Assembly: GCA_964355075.1 (NCBI GenBank)
Contig: CAYHCF010000002.1
Span: 1-64,000, forward strand
DNA length: 64,000 nt
Source of the DNA: B1 sp964355075
GTDB lineage: Bacteria; Bacteroidota; Bacteroidia; UKL13-3
Reading direction: 5' to 3'
This document shows positions 45,637 to 54,866 of this stretch, piece after piece. Positions within the stretch are counted from its first letter, which is position 1. Each line of letters starts with the position of its first letter. The notes under the pieces were generated by a model that was not told where the DNA came from, made no database searches, and worked only from the letters and a program-made list of their open reading frames with translations. Both the position numbers and the translations under genes were made by a program.

Positions 45637-47769
45637 ATGGATTATCAGGGTGAGACAGAAAGTATTGGATCCATTGGAATTGAAAACGAATTGGATTCCT
45701 TGTTTAAGCCAAAGTCTATTGCAATTATCGGGGCTTCATCAAAAGAACTATCTATCGGAAATGTTATCATTAAAAATCTGATTCATTTCGGGTTTACAGG
45801 AAAAATATTTCCGATTAATCCTAAGGAACCTGAAATTAGGGGAATTAAAGCTTATCCCTCTATATTGGACGTGGAAGAAAGCATTGATTTGGCGCATATC
45901 ATTATTCCTTCCAAATTTGTTCCACAAATCATTGAAGAATGTGGTAAAAAGGGTGTTAAATCTGTTATCATAAACTCTGCAGGATTTAGTGAAATGGGCG
46001 AAGAAGGCATGGCACTTCAAAAAGCATTTCTAAGCAAAGCAAAAGAATATGGCATCAGGGTATTTGGCCCAAATTGCCAGGGGATTATCAATACAGATCC
46101 TGTGTATAAAGCCTATTGCGATTTCACCTTTACTTTTCCTGAACCGGGCTCTGTATCGATTGTTGCATTGAGCGGAGGTGTAGGAGCATTCATTATGCAA
46201 AGTTTGTTCGACCTTGAAATTGGAATGCGTTATTATGCCTCCAATGGAAATGCTTGTGATATCTCAATTTCGGAGGTTTTAGAATATTATGGCAATGATG
46301 AAGCTACCAAAGCAATCATTCTATATACCGAAGGATTTAAAAATCCAAGAGAATTCATGGAAGTAGCAAAGACTGTTGCAAAGAAAAAACCCATACTCGC
46401 AATGAAATCAGGCAGAACCGAAGAAGGGGCACAGGCTGCAGCTTCTCATACAGGTTCACTTGCCGGAGTTGATATTTCAACTGAATTGATTTTTGAAAAA
46501 ACAGGAATACTATCCTTTACGAACGAAGAAGAAATGTGTCAGGCAGCAAAAGCATTTTCTTCTCAACCCATTCCAAAAGGTAACCGGGTTGGTATTATTA
46601 CCAATACAGGAGGTCCGGCTGTTATTGCCACTGATGAATTGGTAAATTCAGGTATGCATATCCCTCCCCTTTCTGAAAAAGCAAAAACCATATTACAACA
46701 AACTCTTTTGCCTGAAGCCAGTATAGGAAATCCAATTGATGTTGTGGCAACGGGTGGAGGAATTCATTTCAGAAGTGCTTTAGATGTAATGATGGATGAA
46801 GAACAAATTGATTCAGTTTTCATCAATTTTGTAACTGCCCCCTTTACGGATACAAATGAGGTTGCCAGAAATATTGTAGCAGTAAACCAACAAAAGAGAA
46901 AACCCATCATCTGCAATTTTATGACCAATATGAGTCTGGAGCGTTTTCAGGAAACTGCAAAAATTCTCAAAGATGGCGGAGTTCCCTGCTATAGCTTTCC
47001 AACCACCGCAGCCAAGGCTCTCGGGGCATTATATAAATACCATCAATTGCAATCCAGGTATATTGGTGTTCCAAAATATTTTAATGATGTAAATAAAACA
47101 AAAGCAGATTCCATTTTGAACCAGGTAAACGTTACAGGAGAATTCCTTTCAAGTAGTCACGCATATGAATTGCTTTCAGCTTATGGGATTCCGGTTGCGG
47201 ATTGGTGTATAGCTCATACGGTTGATGAGGCTATTACAGGTGCCAGAGAAATCGGATACCCTGTTGTAATCAAAGCGGAAACAAAATCATTGATACACAA
47301 AAGTGATCAGGGTGGCGTGGCAATTAATCTGATCAATGAAGAAGAGGTTCGATATGTAATTGAAAAGATGCAAGAGCAGTTTTTGGACAATGATTTGAAG
47401 TTTTTTGTTCAGAAATTTCTTCCCGGAGTGAAAGAATTAGTTGTGGGTGTGAGCGGACAAAGAGATTTGGAGCACCTGATTATGTTTGGTTTGGGGGGGA
47501 TTTATGTTGAAGTATTGAAAGATGTTGTATTCAAACTTTCTCCAATTACCGAATTGGAAGCGAATGAAATGATTTCATCGGTAAAAGCAGCAAAATTACT
47601 GGAAGGGGTAAGAGGGAAAAGTGGAATTGACAAGCGGAGTGTAATTGACATTATTCTTCGTATTTCTCAATTGGTAAATGATTTCCCTCAAATAAAAGAA
47701 ATGGATCTGAACCCGATTATGGCATTTGAGGACTGCGCGTATGTTGTGGATGCGAGGATTATGGTATAG
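45637..47769 (+). CDS. ADP-forming acyl-CoA synthetase (fused alpha and beta parts)
   Basis: 710 residues. A CoA-binding Rossmann domain (PKSIAIIGASSKELSIGNVI) and succinyl-CoA-ligase-like flavodoxin domains hold the phosphohistidine candidate His271 in AASHTGSLAG. An ATP-grasp domain follows with His554 in LIHKSDQGGVAINL, equivalent to the second phosphohistidine of acetate:CoA ligase (ADP-forming). Such enzymes interconvert acid + CoA + ATP with acyl-CoA + ADP + phosphate. Within this cluster it could activate benzoate (or another aromatic acid) at the cost of one ATP bond, or conserve ATP from an acyl-CoA product. No AMP-forming benzoate-CoA ligase is present in the window. Substrate is not determinable from sequence. 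Confidence 0.85.
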   Translation: MDYQGETESIGSIGIENELDSLFKPKSIAIIGASSKELSIGNVIIKNLIHFGFTGKIFPINPKEPEIRGIKAYPSILDVEESIDLAHIIIPSKFVPQIIEECGKKGVKSVIINSAGFSEMGEEGMALQKAFLSKAKEYGIRVFGPNCQGIINTDPVYKAYCDFTFTFPEPGSVSIVALSGGVGAFIMQSLFDLEIGMRYYASNGNACDISISEVLEYYGNDEATKAIILYTEGFKNPREFMEVAKTVAKKKPILAMKSGRTEEGAQAAASHTGSLAGVDISTELIFEKTGILSFTNEEEMCQAAKAFSSQPIPKGNRVGIITNTGGPAVIATDELVNSGMHIPPLSEKAKTILQQTLLPEASIGNPIDVVATGGGIHFRSALDVMMDEEQIDSVFINFVTAPFTDTNEVARNIVAVNQQKRKPIICNFMTNMSLERFQETAKILKDGGVPCYSFPTTAAKALGALYKYHQLQSRYIGVPKYFNDVNKTKADSILNQVNVTGEFLSSSHAYELLSAYGIPVADWCIAHTVDEAITGAREIGYPVVIKAETKSLIHKSDQGGVAINLINEEEVRYVIEKMQEQFLDNDLKFFVQKFLPGVKELVVGVSGQRDLEHLIMFGLGGIYVEVLKDVVFKLSPITELEANEMISSVKAAKLLEGVRGKSGIDKRSVIDIILRISQLVNDFPQIKEMDLNPIMAFEDCAYVVDARIMV

Positions 47770-47818
47770 TTAAATAACAAAATGATCATAAACAATTACA
47801 ATTATAAACTGAATCAAC

Positions 47819-49039
47819 ATGTATAAAATTCAAACAAGCAAATTAATGAAGGAAATAATGGCAAATTATTTCCTGGGAATGAAAGATCCATCAAAAAAAA
47901 TTGCATGGTGTACGAGTGTTGGCCCTGCTGAACTATTACGCTCATTTGGTTTTGAGGTTCATTTTCCTGAAAATCACGGTGCCTTATTGGGAGCTACCCG
48001 AACGGCGAATGATTTGATTCCTGAATCAGCCATTTTGGGATATTCCAATGATATTTGCTCTTATTTAACTGCAGATATCGGTTCCTACTTAACCAAACAG
48101 ACTCCATTAAAAGAGCACTATGGATTAAATGGACCCCCAAGACCTGACCTGATTGTATATAATACCAATCAATGCCGCGAGGTACAGGATTGGTTCACTT
48201 ATTTTGCAAGAGAGTTGAATTGCCCGATATTTGGCATTAACCCACCCAGACATGTAACGGAAGTAACACAGGAGGAGATTGAAGATGTTGCCTCTCAATT
48301 CAAAGCTATGATACCTGTATGTGAAAAGGCAAGCGGCTTAAAATTTGATATCGACCGATTTAGGGAAGTGTTAAAATTAAGCAAGGAAGCAACCGATTTA
48401 TGGAAGAAGGTATTGAATACAGCCACTATTTCTCCTGCTCCCATCAGCTTTTTTGATGCCACCATACATATGGGACCCATCGTGGTTTTAAGGGGAACAG
48501 AGATTGCGAAAGTATATTACGAAACGCTCCTGAGTGAATTAGAAGAAAACGTAAAAAAAGGAATGGGATTTTTAGAAAAAGAAAAGTCTCGTATATACTG
48601 GGATGGGATGCCCATCTGGGGTAAATTGAGATCCTTGTCTGATTTATTTATTCAAAATAATTCGGCAGTGGTAGCTTCCACTTATTGTAACAGCTGGATA
48701 TTTGATGCATTTGATGAAAGAAATCCTTTTGAGTCATCTGCAAAAGCGTATACTGAGATATTTATTAATAGAAGCGAAGAAGCCAAGCAGAAAATACTCA
48801 GTAATCTCGTTCACGATTTCCACGTGGATGGAATGATATTCCATGATGCCAAAACATGCTCTAATAACTCGAACTCAAGATTTGGAATGCCTCAGCGAAT
48901 ATCGGAAACACTTGGAATTCCAACCCTGGTCATTGAGGGTGATTTGTGCGATTTGCGATTTTATTCGGAAGGTCAGAGTGTCACTAAAATTGAAACATTT
49001 ATTGAGCAGATCGAAAGCTCAAACGTATTCAGTCAATAG
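47819..49039 (+). CDS. Lone HgdB-like 2-hydroxyacyl-CoA dehydratase/reductase subunit
   Basis: 406 residues of the HgdB/BcrB family: KKIAWCTSVGPAELLRSFGF, SNDICSYLTADIGSYL, YNTNQCREVQDWFTYFA, GPIVVLRGTEIAKVYYETL and FHDAKTCSNNSNSRFG. It has eight cysteines, several at family cluster positions. Known enzymes of this type use two subunits (as BcrBC or HgdAB), or a homodimer as in double-cubane-cluster proteins. Here there is no second partner next to it, so a homodimer or mixed complex is likely. It is followed by the lid-like gene and the reductase-activase fusion, spaced 15 and 42 bases, suggesting one functional unit. Confidence 0.8.
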   Translation: MYKIQTSKLMKEIMANYFLGMKDPSKKIAWCTSVGPAELLRSFGFEVHFPENHGALLGATRTANDLIPESAILGYSNDICSYLTADIGSYLTKQTPLKEHYGLNGPPRPDLIVYNTNQCREVQDWFTYFARELNCPIFGINPPRHVTEVTQEEIEDVASQFKAMIPVCEKASGLKFDIDRFREVLKLSKEATDLWKKVLNTATISPAPISFFDATIHMGPIVVLRGTEIAKVYYETLLSELEENVKKGMGFLEKEKSRIYWDGMPIWGKLRSLSDLFIQNNSAVVASTYCNSWIFDAFDERNPFESSAKAYTEIFINRSEEAKQKILSNLVHDFHVDGMIFHDAKTCSNNSNSRFGMPQRISETLGIPTLVIEGDLCDLRFYSEGQSVTKIETFIEQIESSNVFSQ

Positions 49040-49054
49040 AATATTTACCTTAAT

Positions 49055-49528
49055 ATGGTTCTTATGAAAAATGATGATTTTCAGGAAAAGCAGGTATTCA
49101 AACTTTCAACAGGAGAAAAGGTAAACAATGCCGAAATTGAAAAACTTATTGAAAATACCTGTCATTATGTAAAGTTTGTGACGTTGAGTGATGGAGAAAA
49201 TGAAAACCATGTTGCTTTAATTTTTCCAAACATAGAATTGCTGAACAATCCGAATTATAAATTAACCCCTGACGAAGGCTGCTTTTGTCCCCGAAACCTT
49301 ACAGAACTCGGGAGGTGTTTGTCCGGTTGTATGAATAATGTTAACAAGCAACTGGAACCAGGTTCAGGAACAATTATTTCTACCCGCATCTTGAATGAGG
49401 ATAAAAATAAAGCAGAATCATACCAGACTCCTGAAAACATAAACAAAACACTCAAAACTTTTCTAAAGGATTTGATTGATGATGTTGATACCTCTGAAAA
49501 TGAAACATACTATATCCCATCCTTGTAA
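49055..49528 (+). CDS. Orphan ANL-ligase C-terminal-lid-like protein with cysteine motif
   Basis: 157 residues. The start VFKLSTGEKVNNAEIEKLIE, followed by about 20 residues and VALIFPNIELL, matches the small C-terminal domain of acyl-CoA/AMP-forming ligases (ANL superfamily), where LFK-StGekV-eIE and ALI-PN are conserved. The rest of the ligase (ATP-binding core) is missing. Instead a cysteine-rich segment follows: GCFCPRNLTELGRCLSGC. No independent family is recalled. It is probably not a catalytic ligase by itself; a CoA-ester or metal-binding accessory role is possible. Start could be 49055 or 49064. It lies between the lone HgdB-like gene and the fusion gene. Confidence 0.55.
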   Translation: MVLMKNDDFQEKQVFKLSTGEKVNNAEIEKLIENTCHYVKFVTLSDGENENHVALIFPNIELLNNPNYKLTPDEGCFCPRNLTELGRCLSGCMNNVNKQLEPGSGTIISTRILNEDKNKAESYQTPENINKTLKTFLKDLIDDVDTSENETYYIPSL

Positions 49529-49570
49529 TTAATAATCCAAAACAATCTTGAATGATATAACCAAAATAAA

Positions 49571-51421
49571 ATGATGGAAAAATCAGAAAAACTAAAAGTC
49601 GGAGTGGTAGGATTAGGTCCTGTTGGAATGATTCTGGCAGTCAAATTAAAAGAGGCTGACTGCGAAGTTTCGATATGCGATAAAGATGATTTTAAACTTA
49701 AAAAAATAAGAGAAAGCGGTATTGTATTAGAAAATGCCATTGAATCGAGTACCCGTTTCGAACGGATTTTTGATTCGATTGTGGATATGAGATCTCAGGA
49801 TCTTGATTACCTCATTTTCGCTTTAAAATCTTATCAAACAATAGGAGCTGTTAAAGAGGCTGAGTTATTAAATACAGAAAAACTCACTTTGGTTTCGGCT
49901 CAAAATGGGATAGATGTAGAACAGCTAATTACGGCAACTTTTGGCGAATCCAAAACGCTGCGCATGATTGTAAATTTTGCCGGAAATATGAAATCCGCAA
50001 ATACAGTAAAGGTTTCTTTTGTAAATCCTCCAAATTATTTAGGTTCGGTTGATGACAGCAGAACAAAGGAAGCGATTATTCTTGCTGAAACTTTGAATAA
50101 AGTTGGATTCAGAACTGAAAAATTAGATTCTTTTGACCTGGTAAAAAGCATTTGGCAGAAAACAATTTTAAATGCATCTTTAAGTGCTTTATGCGGTGTG
50201 GGCAGGTTAACTATGGCTGAGGCTATGGCTGATAATGATACAATGGAACTCGTTGAACAAATCATGAATGAGGGAATTGAGGTTGCCGAAAAGGAGAAGA
50301 TTCGTTTTGCAGATGATTTTGTTAGAAAATGCATGCAATATCTTAAAAAGGGGGGCGACCATTTTCCCTCATTATCTGTTGACTTAATAAATAACCGGCC
50401 CACCGAAATAGATTTTTTTAATGGAAAAATTGTTGAATATGGCAAAAAGCATTATGTAAAAACTTCTCTAAACCTGGCATTTACAAATATGGTGAAGGCC
50501 ATGACCAATAAAAATGTATTAAACCGGTTTCCCGGTATTGATGAAGAATTATATAAAAAAATTATCAATAAAGGAATGATTGAAAAGAGTCGTTCCACTA
50601 TTTATTATAAAGAACATGATTGCTTCCTTGGAATTGACTTAGGATCGGCATTTACCAAGTTTAATATTATTGATGGGAACTCCAATCCCGTGTTCAGGTA
50701 TATTTTACCTACCATGAACAAAGACCGGAATGCCATGAAAAATGTTCTGAAATCAATTTATGCTTCCTTCCAGATTAAACATAGTTGCGCAACCGGTTAT
50801 GGCAGGAAACATTTTACAGAAACAGATATTATAAAAACAGAAATAAACTGTGCGGCTGTTGGGGTGGGTGAATTTTTCCAGGGAGAGAAAAATATCATTG
50901 ATATTGGAGGAGAAGATATTAAGATCATTCATACCAATCAAGAGAATTTTGTTGCAAATTTTTACATGAACGACAAATGTGCTGCAGGTACCGGCGCTTT
51001 TCTGGAAGAAATTTCGGAGAGAGCAGAAATAAATAACGGCGAAATGAGTAGTCTGGCAGCACATTCGTCATTTGATAAAGAGTTAAATAGTTTCTGTACG
51101 GTATTTGCTAAAACCGAGATCATGAGTTGGGTATTTGAAGGCATGATGAAACAAGACATTGCAAGAGGAATCTATATTTCAATCGCCAATAAAGTAGCGA
51201 AAATGAAACTATTCCCAAATATTCCTACTTATTTAATCGGAGGCGTGGTAGCCCATCATCCCTATCTTGGAAATATTTTAAGCGAAAAATTCCATAAAGA
51301 AATACACGCGCTCGACAATCCCCAATATATTGTTGCACACGGTGCTGCTATTTTGGCTAAAGAAAACTGGCTTTTAAACAATCCTAAAGAATTCATTATT
51401 TCAGAATCCATAACAAATTAA
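49571..51421 (+). CDS. Ketopantoate reductase-like / BadF-type ATPase fusion
   Basis: 616 residues. Residues 1 to about 335 are a complete ketopantoate-reductase-type (ApbA/PanE) dehydrogenase, with the Rossmann motif VGVVGLGPVGMILAV and the C-terminal signature SLSVDLINNRPTEIDFFNG. Residues about 350-616 are a BadF/HgdC activase ATPase: LGIDLGSAFTKFN (Asp356), ATGYGRKHF, IDIGGEDIKII, Cys470 in NDKCAAGTGAFLEE, Cys509 in SFCTVFAKTE and GGVVAHHPYLG. Both halves appear intact, including cluster cysteines. I know of no characterised protein with this combination. The pair suggests that NAD(P)H-linked chemistry and ATP-driven electron activation act on the same pathway, probably with the HgdB-like protein upstream. 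It is directly followed by the thiolase (2-base gap). Confidence 0.8.
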   Translation: MMEKSEKLKVGVVGLGPVGMILAVKLKEADCEVSICDKDDFKLKKIRESGIVLENAIESSTRFERIFDSIVDMRSQDLDYLIFALKSYQTIGAVKEAELLNTEKLTLVSAQNGIDVEQLITATFGESKTLRMIVNFAGNMKSANTVKVSFVNPPNYLGSVDDSRTKEAIILAETLNKVGFRTEKLDSFDLVKSIWQKTILNASLSALCGVGRLTMAEAMADNDTMELVEQIMNEGIEVAEKEKIRFADDFVRKCMQYLKKGGDHFPSLSVDLINNRPTEIDFFNGKIVEYGKKHYVKTSLNLAFTNMVKAMTNKNVLNRFPGIDEELYKKIINKGMIEKSRSTIYYKEHDCFLGIDLGSAFTKFNIIDGNSNPVFRYILPTMNKDRNAMKNVLKSIYASFQIKHSCATGYGRKHFTETDIIKTEINCAAVGVGEFFQGEKNIIDIGGEDIKIIHTNQENFVANFYMNDKCAAGTGAFLEEISERAEINNGEMSSLAAHSSFDKELNSFCTVFAKTEIMSWVFEGMMKQDIARGIYISIANKVAKMKLFPNIPTYLIGGVVAHHPYLGNILSEKFHKEIHALDNPQYIVAHGAAILAKENWLLNNPKEFIISESITN

Positions 51422-51423
51422 TT

Positions 51424-52686
51424 ATGAAATCCTATCACGATAAAGACAAAGGTATTGCCATTTCATTTGACGATATCTATTTAGTAAACGGAGTAAGAAC
51501 TCCTTTTGGAAAATTTTGCGGAACCTTGGCAAATGTATCTCCTACAGATTTGGGGATATTCGCGTCAAAGGCTGCATTAAAAAAATCGGGAATTGAGCCT
51601 GACGATATTGATCAGGCCATTATAGCGAATATCGGACAAGCCTCTGGCGATGCCTATTTTCTTCCAAGGCATATCTCCTTATTTGCCGGGTTACGTATGA
51701 CCGTTCCCTCATTAATGGTGCAGAGAATCTGTGCTTCAGGATTTGAAACACTCATTACTGCCGCCGAACAGATTACTTTAAATAAAGCAGGATCTGTTTT
51801 ATGTTGTGGAACCGAAAACATGTCGCTTGCACCCACCGTAAGCTTTGGAAACCGGATGGGTTATGCTCTGGGAAGACCTGTTTTTAAAGATATGTTGTGG
51901 GAAGCTTTAGATGATACCGCTGCCGGATATCCAATGGGGTTTACGGCAGAAAATGTTGCCAAAAAACATCAAATCACCCGGGAACAATGCGATGAATTTG
52001 CATACCTGTCCTTTCAAAGAGCTTTGAATGCACAAAATAAGGAAATCTTTAAAGATGAAATTACTCCCATTAATTCAACCGTGTTTGAAATAGAAGGGTT
52101 GAAACCAAGAAAGGTTCGTTTACCGGGTGGTGTTAAAAATTTTATAACGGATGAACAGATTCGCGATACTTCCATTGAATCTCTAGCAAAATTACCAACC
52201 GTATTTTCTGAAGTTGGTGTTTTAACCCCGGGAAATTGCAGCGGTATCGTTGATGGAGCGGGTGCAGCTGTGGTTGCTGATGCGAATACGGTTAAATCGA
52301 AGAATTTGAAACCCATCGCAAAAATTGTAGCTGCTGCCAGTTGCGGTATTGACCCAAAAATAATGGGATTGGCTCCTGTACCTGCCATTCAGTTACTTCT
52401 CGAATTTACCGGATTAAAGATAGAGGATATCGGTTTGTTTGAAATAAATGAAGCATTTTCAGCACAGTTGATTGGTTGTGAAATCGAACTTGGACTAGAC
52501 CGGGATAAACTAAATGTGAATGGGGGTGCCATCGCAATCGGGCATCCTTTGGCAGCATCGGGATTAAGACTTTCCTTAACCATTATCCGTGAAATGAATT
52601 TGAGAAACATTAAATACGGAATTGCATCAGCTTGTATTGGAGGCGGACAAGGAACCGCGATTTTATTTGAAAATATTAATCTATAA
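51424..52686 (+). CDS. Acyl-CoA thiolase
   Basis: 420 residues of the thiolase superfamily. The nucleophile Cys103 lies in QRICASGFET. The other active-site motifs are NEAFSAQ, GGAIAIGHPLAASG and CIGGGQGTA. In a benzoyl-CoA cluster the expected substrate is 3-oxopimelyl-CoA, split to glutaryl-CoA and acetyl-CoA; this is inferred from position. It lies between the activase fusion and had with gaps of only 2-3 bases, so it is co-transcribed. Confidence 0.88.
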   Translation: MKSYHDKDKGIAISFDDIYLVNGVRTPFGKFCGTLANVSPTDLGIFASKAALKKSGIEPDDIDQAIIANIGQASGDAYFLPRHISLFAGLRMTVPSLMVQRICASGFETLITAAEQITLNKAGSVLCCGTENMSLAPTVSFGNRMGYALGRPVFKDMLWEALDDTAAGYPMGFTAENVAKKHQITREQCDEFAYLSFQRALNAQNKEIFKDEITPINSTVFEIEGLKPRKVRLPGGVKNFITDEQIRDTSIESLAKLPTVFSEVGVLTPGNCSGIVDGAGAAVVADANTVKSKNLKPIAKIVAAASCGIDPKIMGLAPVPAIQLLLEFTGLKIEDIGLFEINEAFSAQLIGCEIELGLDRDKLNVNGGAIAIGHPLAASGLRLSLTIIREMNLRNIKYGIASACIGGGQGTAILFENINL

Positions 52687-52689
52687 TAA

Positions 52690-53754
52690 ATGGAACAAAA
52701 TAAAATGTATCAGTGGCAAATGACTGAATTGGATAAGCCATTTGTTTTATCGGAGAGTGTATTGCCTGAAACAAAATCAGGAGAGGCTCTGGTAAAAATA
52801 GCCGGTTGCGGAGTGTGTCATACCGATATCAGCTTTTGGCATCATGGTGTTCAAACCAAACATGCTTTACCCTTAACACTCGGACACGAAATAAGCGGAA
52901 CTGTAATTGCAGGTGACGAAAAATGGATTGGCAAAAAGGTGATTATTCCCGCTGTTCTTCCCTGTGGAGAATGTGAGCTATGTTTGACCGGCAGGAGTAA
53001 TATTTGCAGAAGTCAATTAATGCCCGGAAACGATTTTGACGGAGGTTTTGCTTCCCACATAAAAGTACCTTCCAGATATTTATGCGAGGTTCCGGATAAA
53101 GTTTTGGAAAAATATTCGCTTGAACAGTTATCTGTTATCGCTGATGCTATTTCAACTCCTTACCAGGTGGTAAAGAAATCGGAACTGGTTGCCGGAGATT
53201 TTGCAATTGTGATCGGTGTGGGTGGAGTTGGTATTTATGGGGCGCAGATCGCAAAAATATTTGGAGCAAAAGTTTTAGCCCTTGATATAAGTGATGAGAA
53301 ATTAGAAATTGCCAAGCAAAATGGCGTTGATGCCACGCTCAACACAAAAGGACTCGACTTTAAAACCATCAAAGAGAAAGTGAAGGAGATTGCCAAAGAA
53401 ATAAAGGCTCCAAAATATGGTTGGAAAATATTAGAAATTTCCGGAACCAAAGCCGGACAAGACCTGGCTTTTAACCTGATTACTTTTGCCTCAACCCTTT
53501 CTATTGTTGGTTTTACGATGGATAAAGTGGAAGTTCGCTTAAGTAACCTGATGGCCTATGATGCAAAATTAATCGGAACCTGGGGATGCAAACCTGAATT
53601 ATATCCCGAGGTAGTTGAACTGGTGGCACAAGACAAACTAAAAATTGATCCCTTCATCGAAACTTTTCCAATGTCACTGATTAATGAAGTTTTTAAAAAT
53701 ACGCTCGAACATAAATATACCAAAAGATCTGTTTTAATACCTGACTTTAATTAA
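52690..53754 (+). CDS. had: 6-hydroxycyclohex-1-ene-1-carbonyl-CoA dehydrogenase Had
   Basis: 354 residues, a zinc-type medium-chain dehydrogenase. It has the catalytic zinc region GCGVCHTDISF (Cys43), LPLTLGHEISGTV, the structural zinc cysteines in LPCGECELCLTGRSNICR, and MPGNDFDGGFASH. These stretches are typical of Had and not of generic alcohol dehydrogenases. The NAD region is VIGVGGVGIYGAQIAKIFGA. Had oxidises 6-hydroxycyclohex-1-ene-1-carbonyl-CoA to the 6-oxo compound. oah and dch follow directly. Confidence 0.9.
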   Translation: MEQNKMYQWQMTELDKPFVLSESVLPETKSGEALVKIAGCGVCHTDISFWHHGVQTKHALPLTLGHEISGTVIAGDEKWIGKKVIIPAVLPCGECELCLTGRSNICRSQLMPGNDFDGGFASHIKVPSRYLCEVPDKVLEKYSLEQLSVIADAISTPYQVVKKSELVAGDFAIVIGVGGVGIYGAQIAKIFGAKVLALDISDEKLEIAKQNGVDATLNTKGLDFKTIKEKVKEIAKEIKAPKYGWKILEISGTKAGQDLAFNLITFASTLSIVGFTMDKVEVRLSNLMAYDAKLIGTWGCKPELYPEVVELVAQDKLKIDPFIETFPMSLINEVFKNTLEHKYTKRSVLIPDFN

Positions 53755-53763
53755 ATTAAAAAA

Positions 53764-54864
53764 ATGGAAGAATTAAAAAATCACAATATAGTTGATGTAA
53801 ACTATAAAGAAATCATTTTCGAAAAACGTCCTTGCCTGGATAAGGATGGAACACCGGTTGATAAATTATTCAATGCCTGGATCATTATCAATAATCCAAA
53901 ACAATTTAATTCGTACACTACGGCTGCCATAAAGGAATTAATACTTGCATTTCGGCAGGCTTCAAATGACCGAAGTGTTGTTGCTGTTGTTCTGACTTCG
54001 GTTGGTGATAAAGCATTTTGTACCGGTGGAAACACCAAAGAATATGCAGAATACTATGCAGGAAATCCCCAGGAATATTCACAATACATGCGTTTATTCA
54101 ATGATATGGTTTCAACTATTCTGATGTGTGAAAAACCGGTTATCTGCCGTGTAAACGGAATGAGAATTGGCGGCGGTCAGGAAATTGGAATGGCTTGCGA
54201 TTTTAGCGTTGCAAGTGATATGGCCAGATTTGGACAAGCAGGGCCAAAACATGGCAGTGCGGCTATAGGCGGAGCCACCGACTTTCTACCGCTATACGTT
54301 GGAGTTGAACGCGCTATGATGTCGTTAACCTTGTGTGAGCCATGGACAGCACATCAGGCTTATTATTATGGGGTTATTACTGATATCGCTCCGGTTTTAA
54401 AAGCAGATGGGAAATTTATTGCCAATCCTTTGGTTCAAACAGAAAAAATAATGGACGAATATGGCAAGATTTCTTTTGGAACCATGAAAACAGGTGATGA
54501 ACTCGCCAAAGCAAAGGAAATTGTTTCCAAATGTGAGACTGATTTAAGCATGCTGGATAAGGCCGTGAATAGCCTGATTTCAAAAATATTGCATACCTTC
54601 CCTAATTGTATGAGTAAAACCATCAGTGAGGTTCGCAAGTTTAAATTGGAACATTGGGATAAAAATAAAGAAGGAAGCCGCGAATGGCTGGCTTTAAATA
54701 TGATGAGCGAAGCAAAAGCAGGATTCAAAGCATTTAATGATGGGCCTAAAGATAACAGGGAAGTTAATTTTATTTTATTAAGGCAATTACTTGCTGAAGG
54801 TCATGAGTGGAATGAGGAATTACATCATGCTATTTCACCGCAGTATCAGGCGTCAAATAATTAG
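53764..54864 (+). CDS. oah: 6-oxocyclohex-1-ene-1-carbonyl-CoA hydrolase Oah
   Basis: 366 residues, crotonase superfamily but about 100 longer than ordinary enoyl-CoA hydratases, as expected for Oah. Diagnostic segments: NNPKQFNSYTTAAIKELILA, GDKAFCTGGNTKEYAEYYAG, CRVNGMRIGGGQEIGMACDF and RFGQAGPKHGSAAIGGATDFL. It adds two waters, opening the ring to 3-hydroxypimelyl-CoA. This gene (called bamA in some organisms, unrelated to the outer-membrane BamA) is the usual marker for anaerobic aromatic degradation, and the call is firm. Confidence 0.93.
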   Translation: MEELKNHNIVDVNYKEIIFEKRPCLDKDGTPVDKLFNAWIIINNPKQFNSYTTAAIKELILAFRQASNDRSVVAVVLTSVGDKAFCTGGNTKEYAEYYAGNPQEYSQYMRLFNDMVSTILMCEKPVICRVNGMRIGGGQEIGMACDFSVASDMARFGQAGPKHGSAAIGGATDFLPLYVGVERAMMSLTLCEPWTAHQAYYYGVITDIAPVLKADGKFIANPLVQTEKIMDEYGKISFGTMKTGDELAKAKEIVSKCETDLSMLDKAVNSLISKILHTFPNCMSKTISEVRKFKLEHWDKNKEGSREWLALNMMSEAKAGFKAFNDGPKDNREVNFILLRQLLAEGHEWNEELHHAISPQYQASNN

Positions 54865-54866
54865 AT

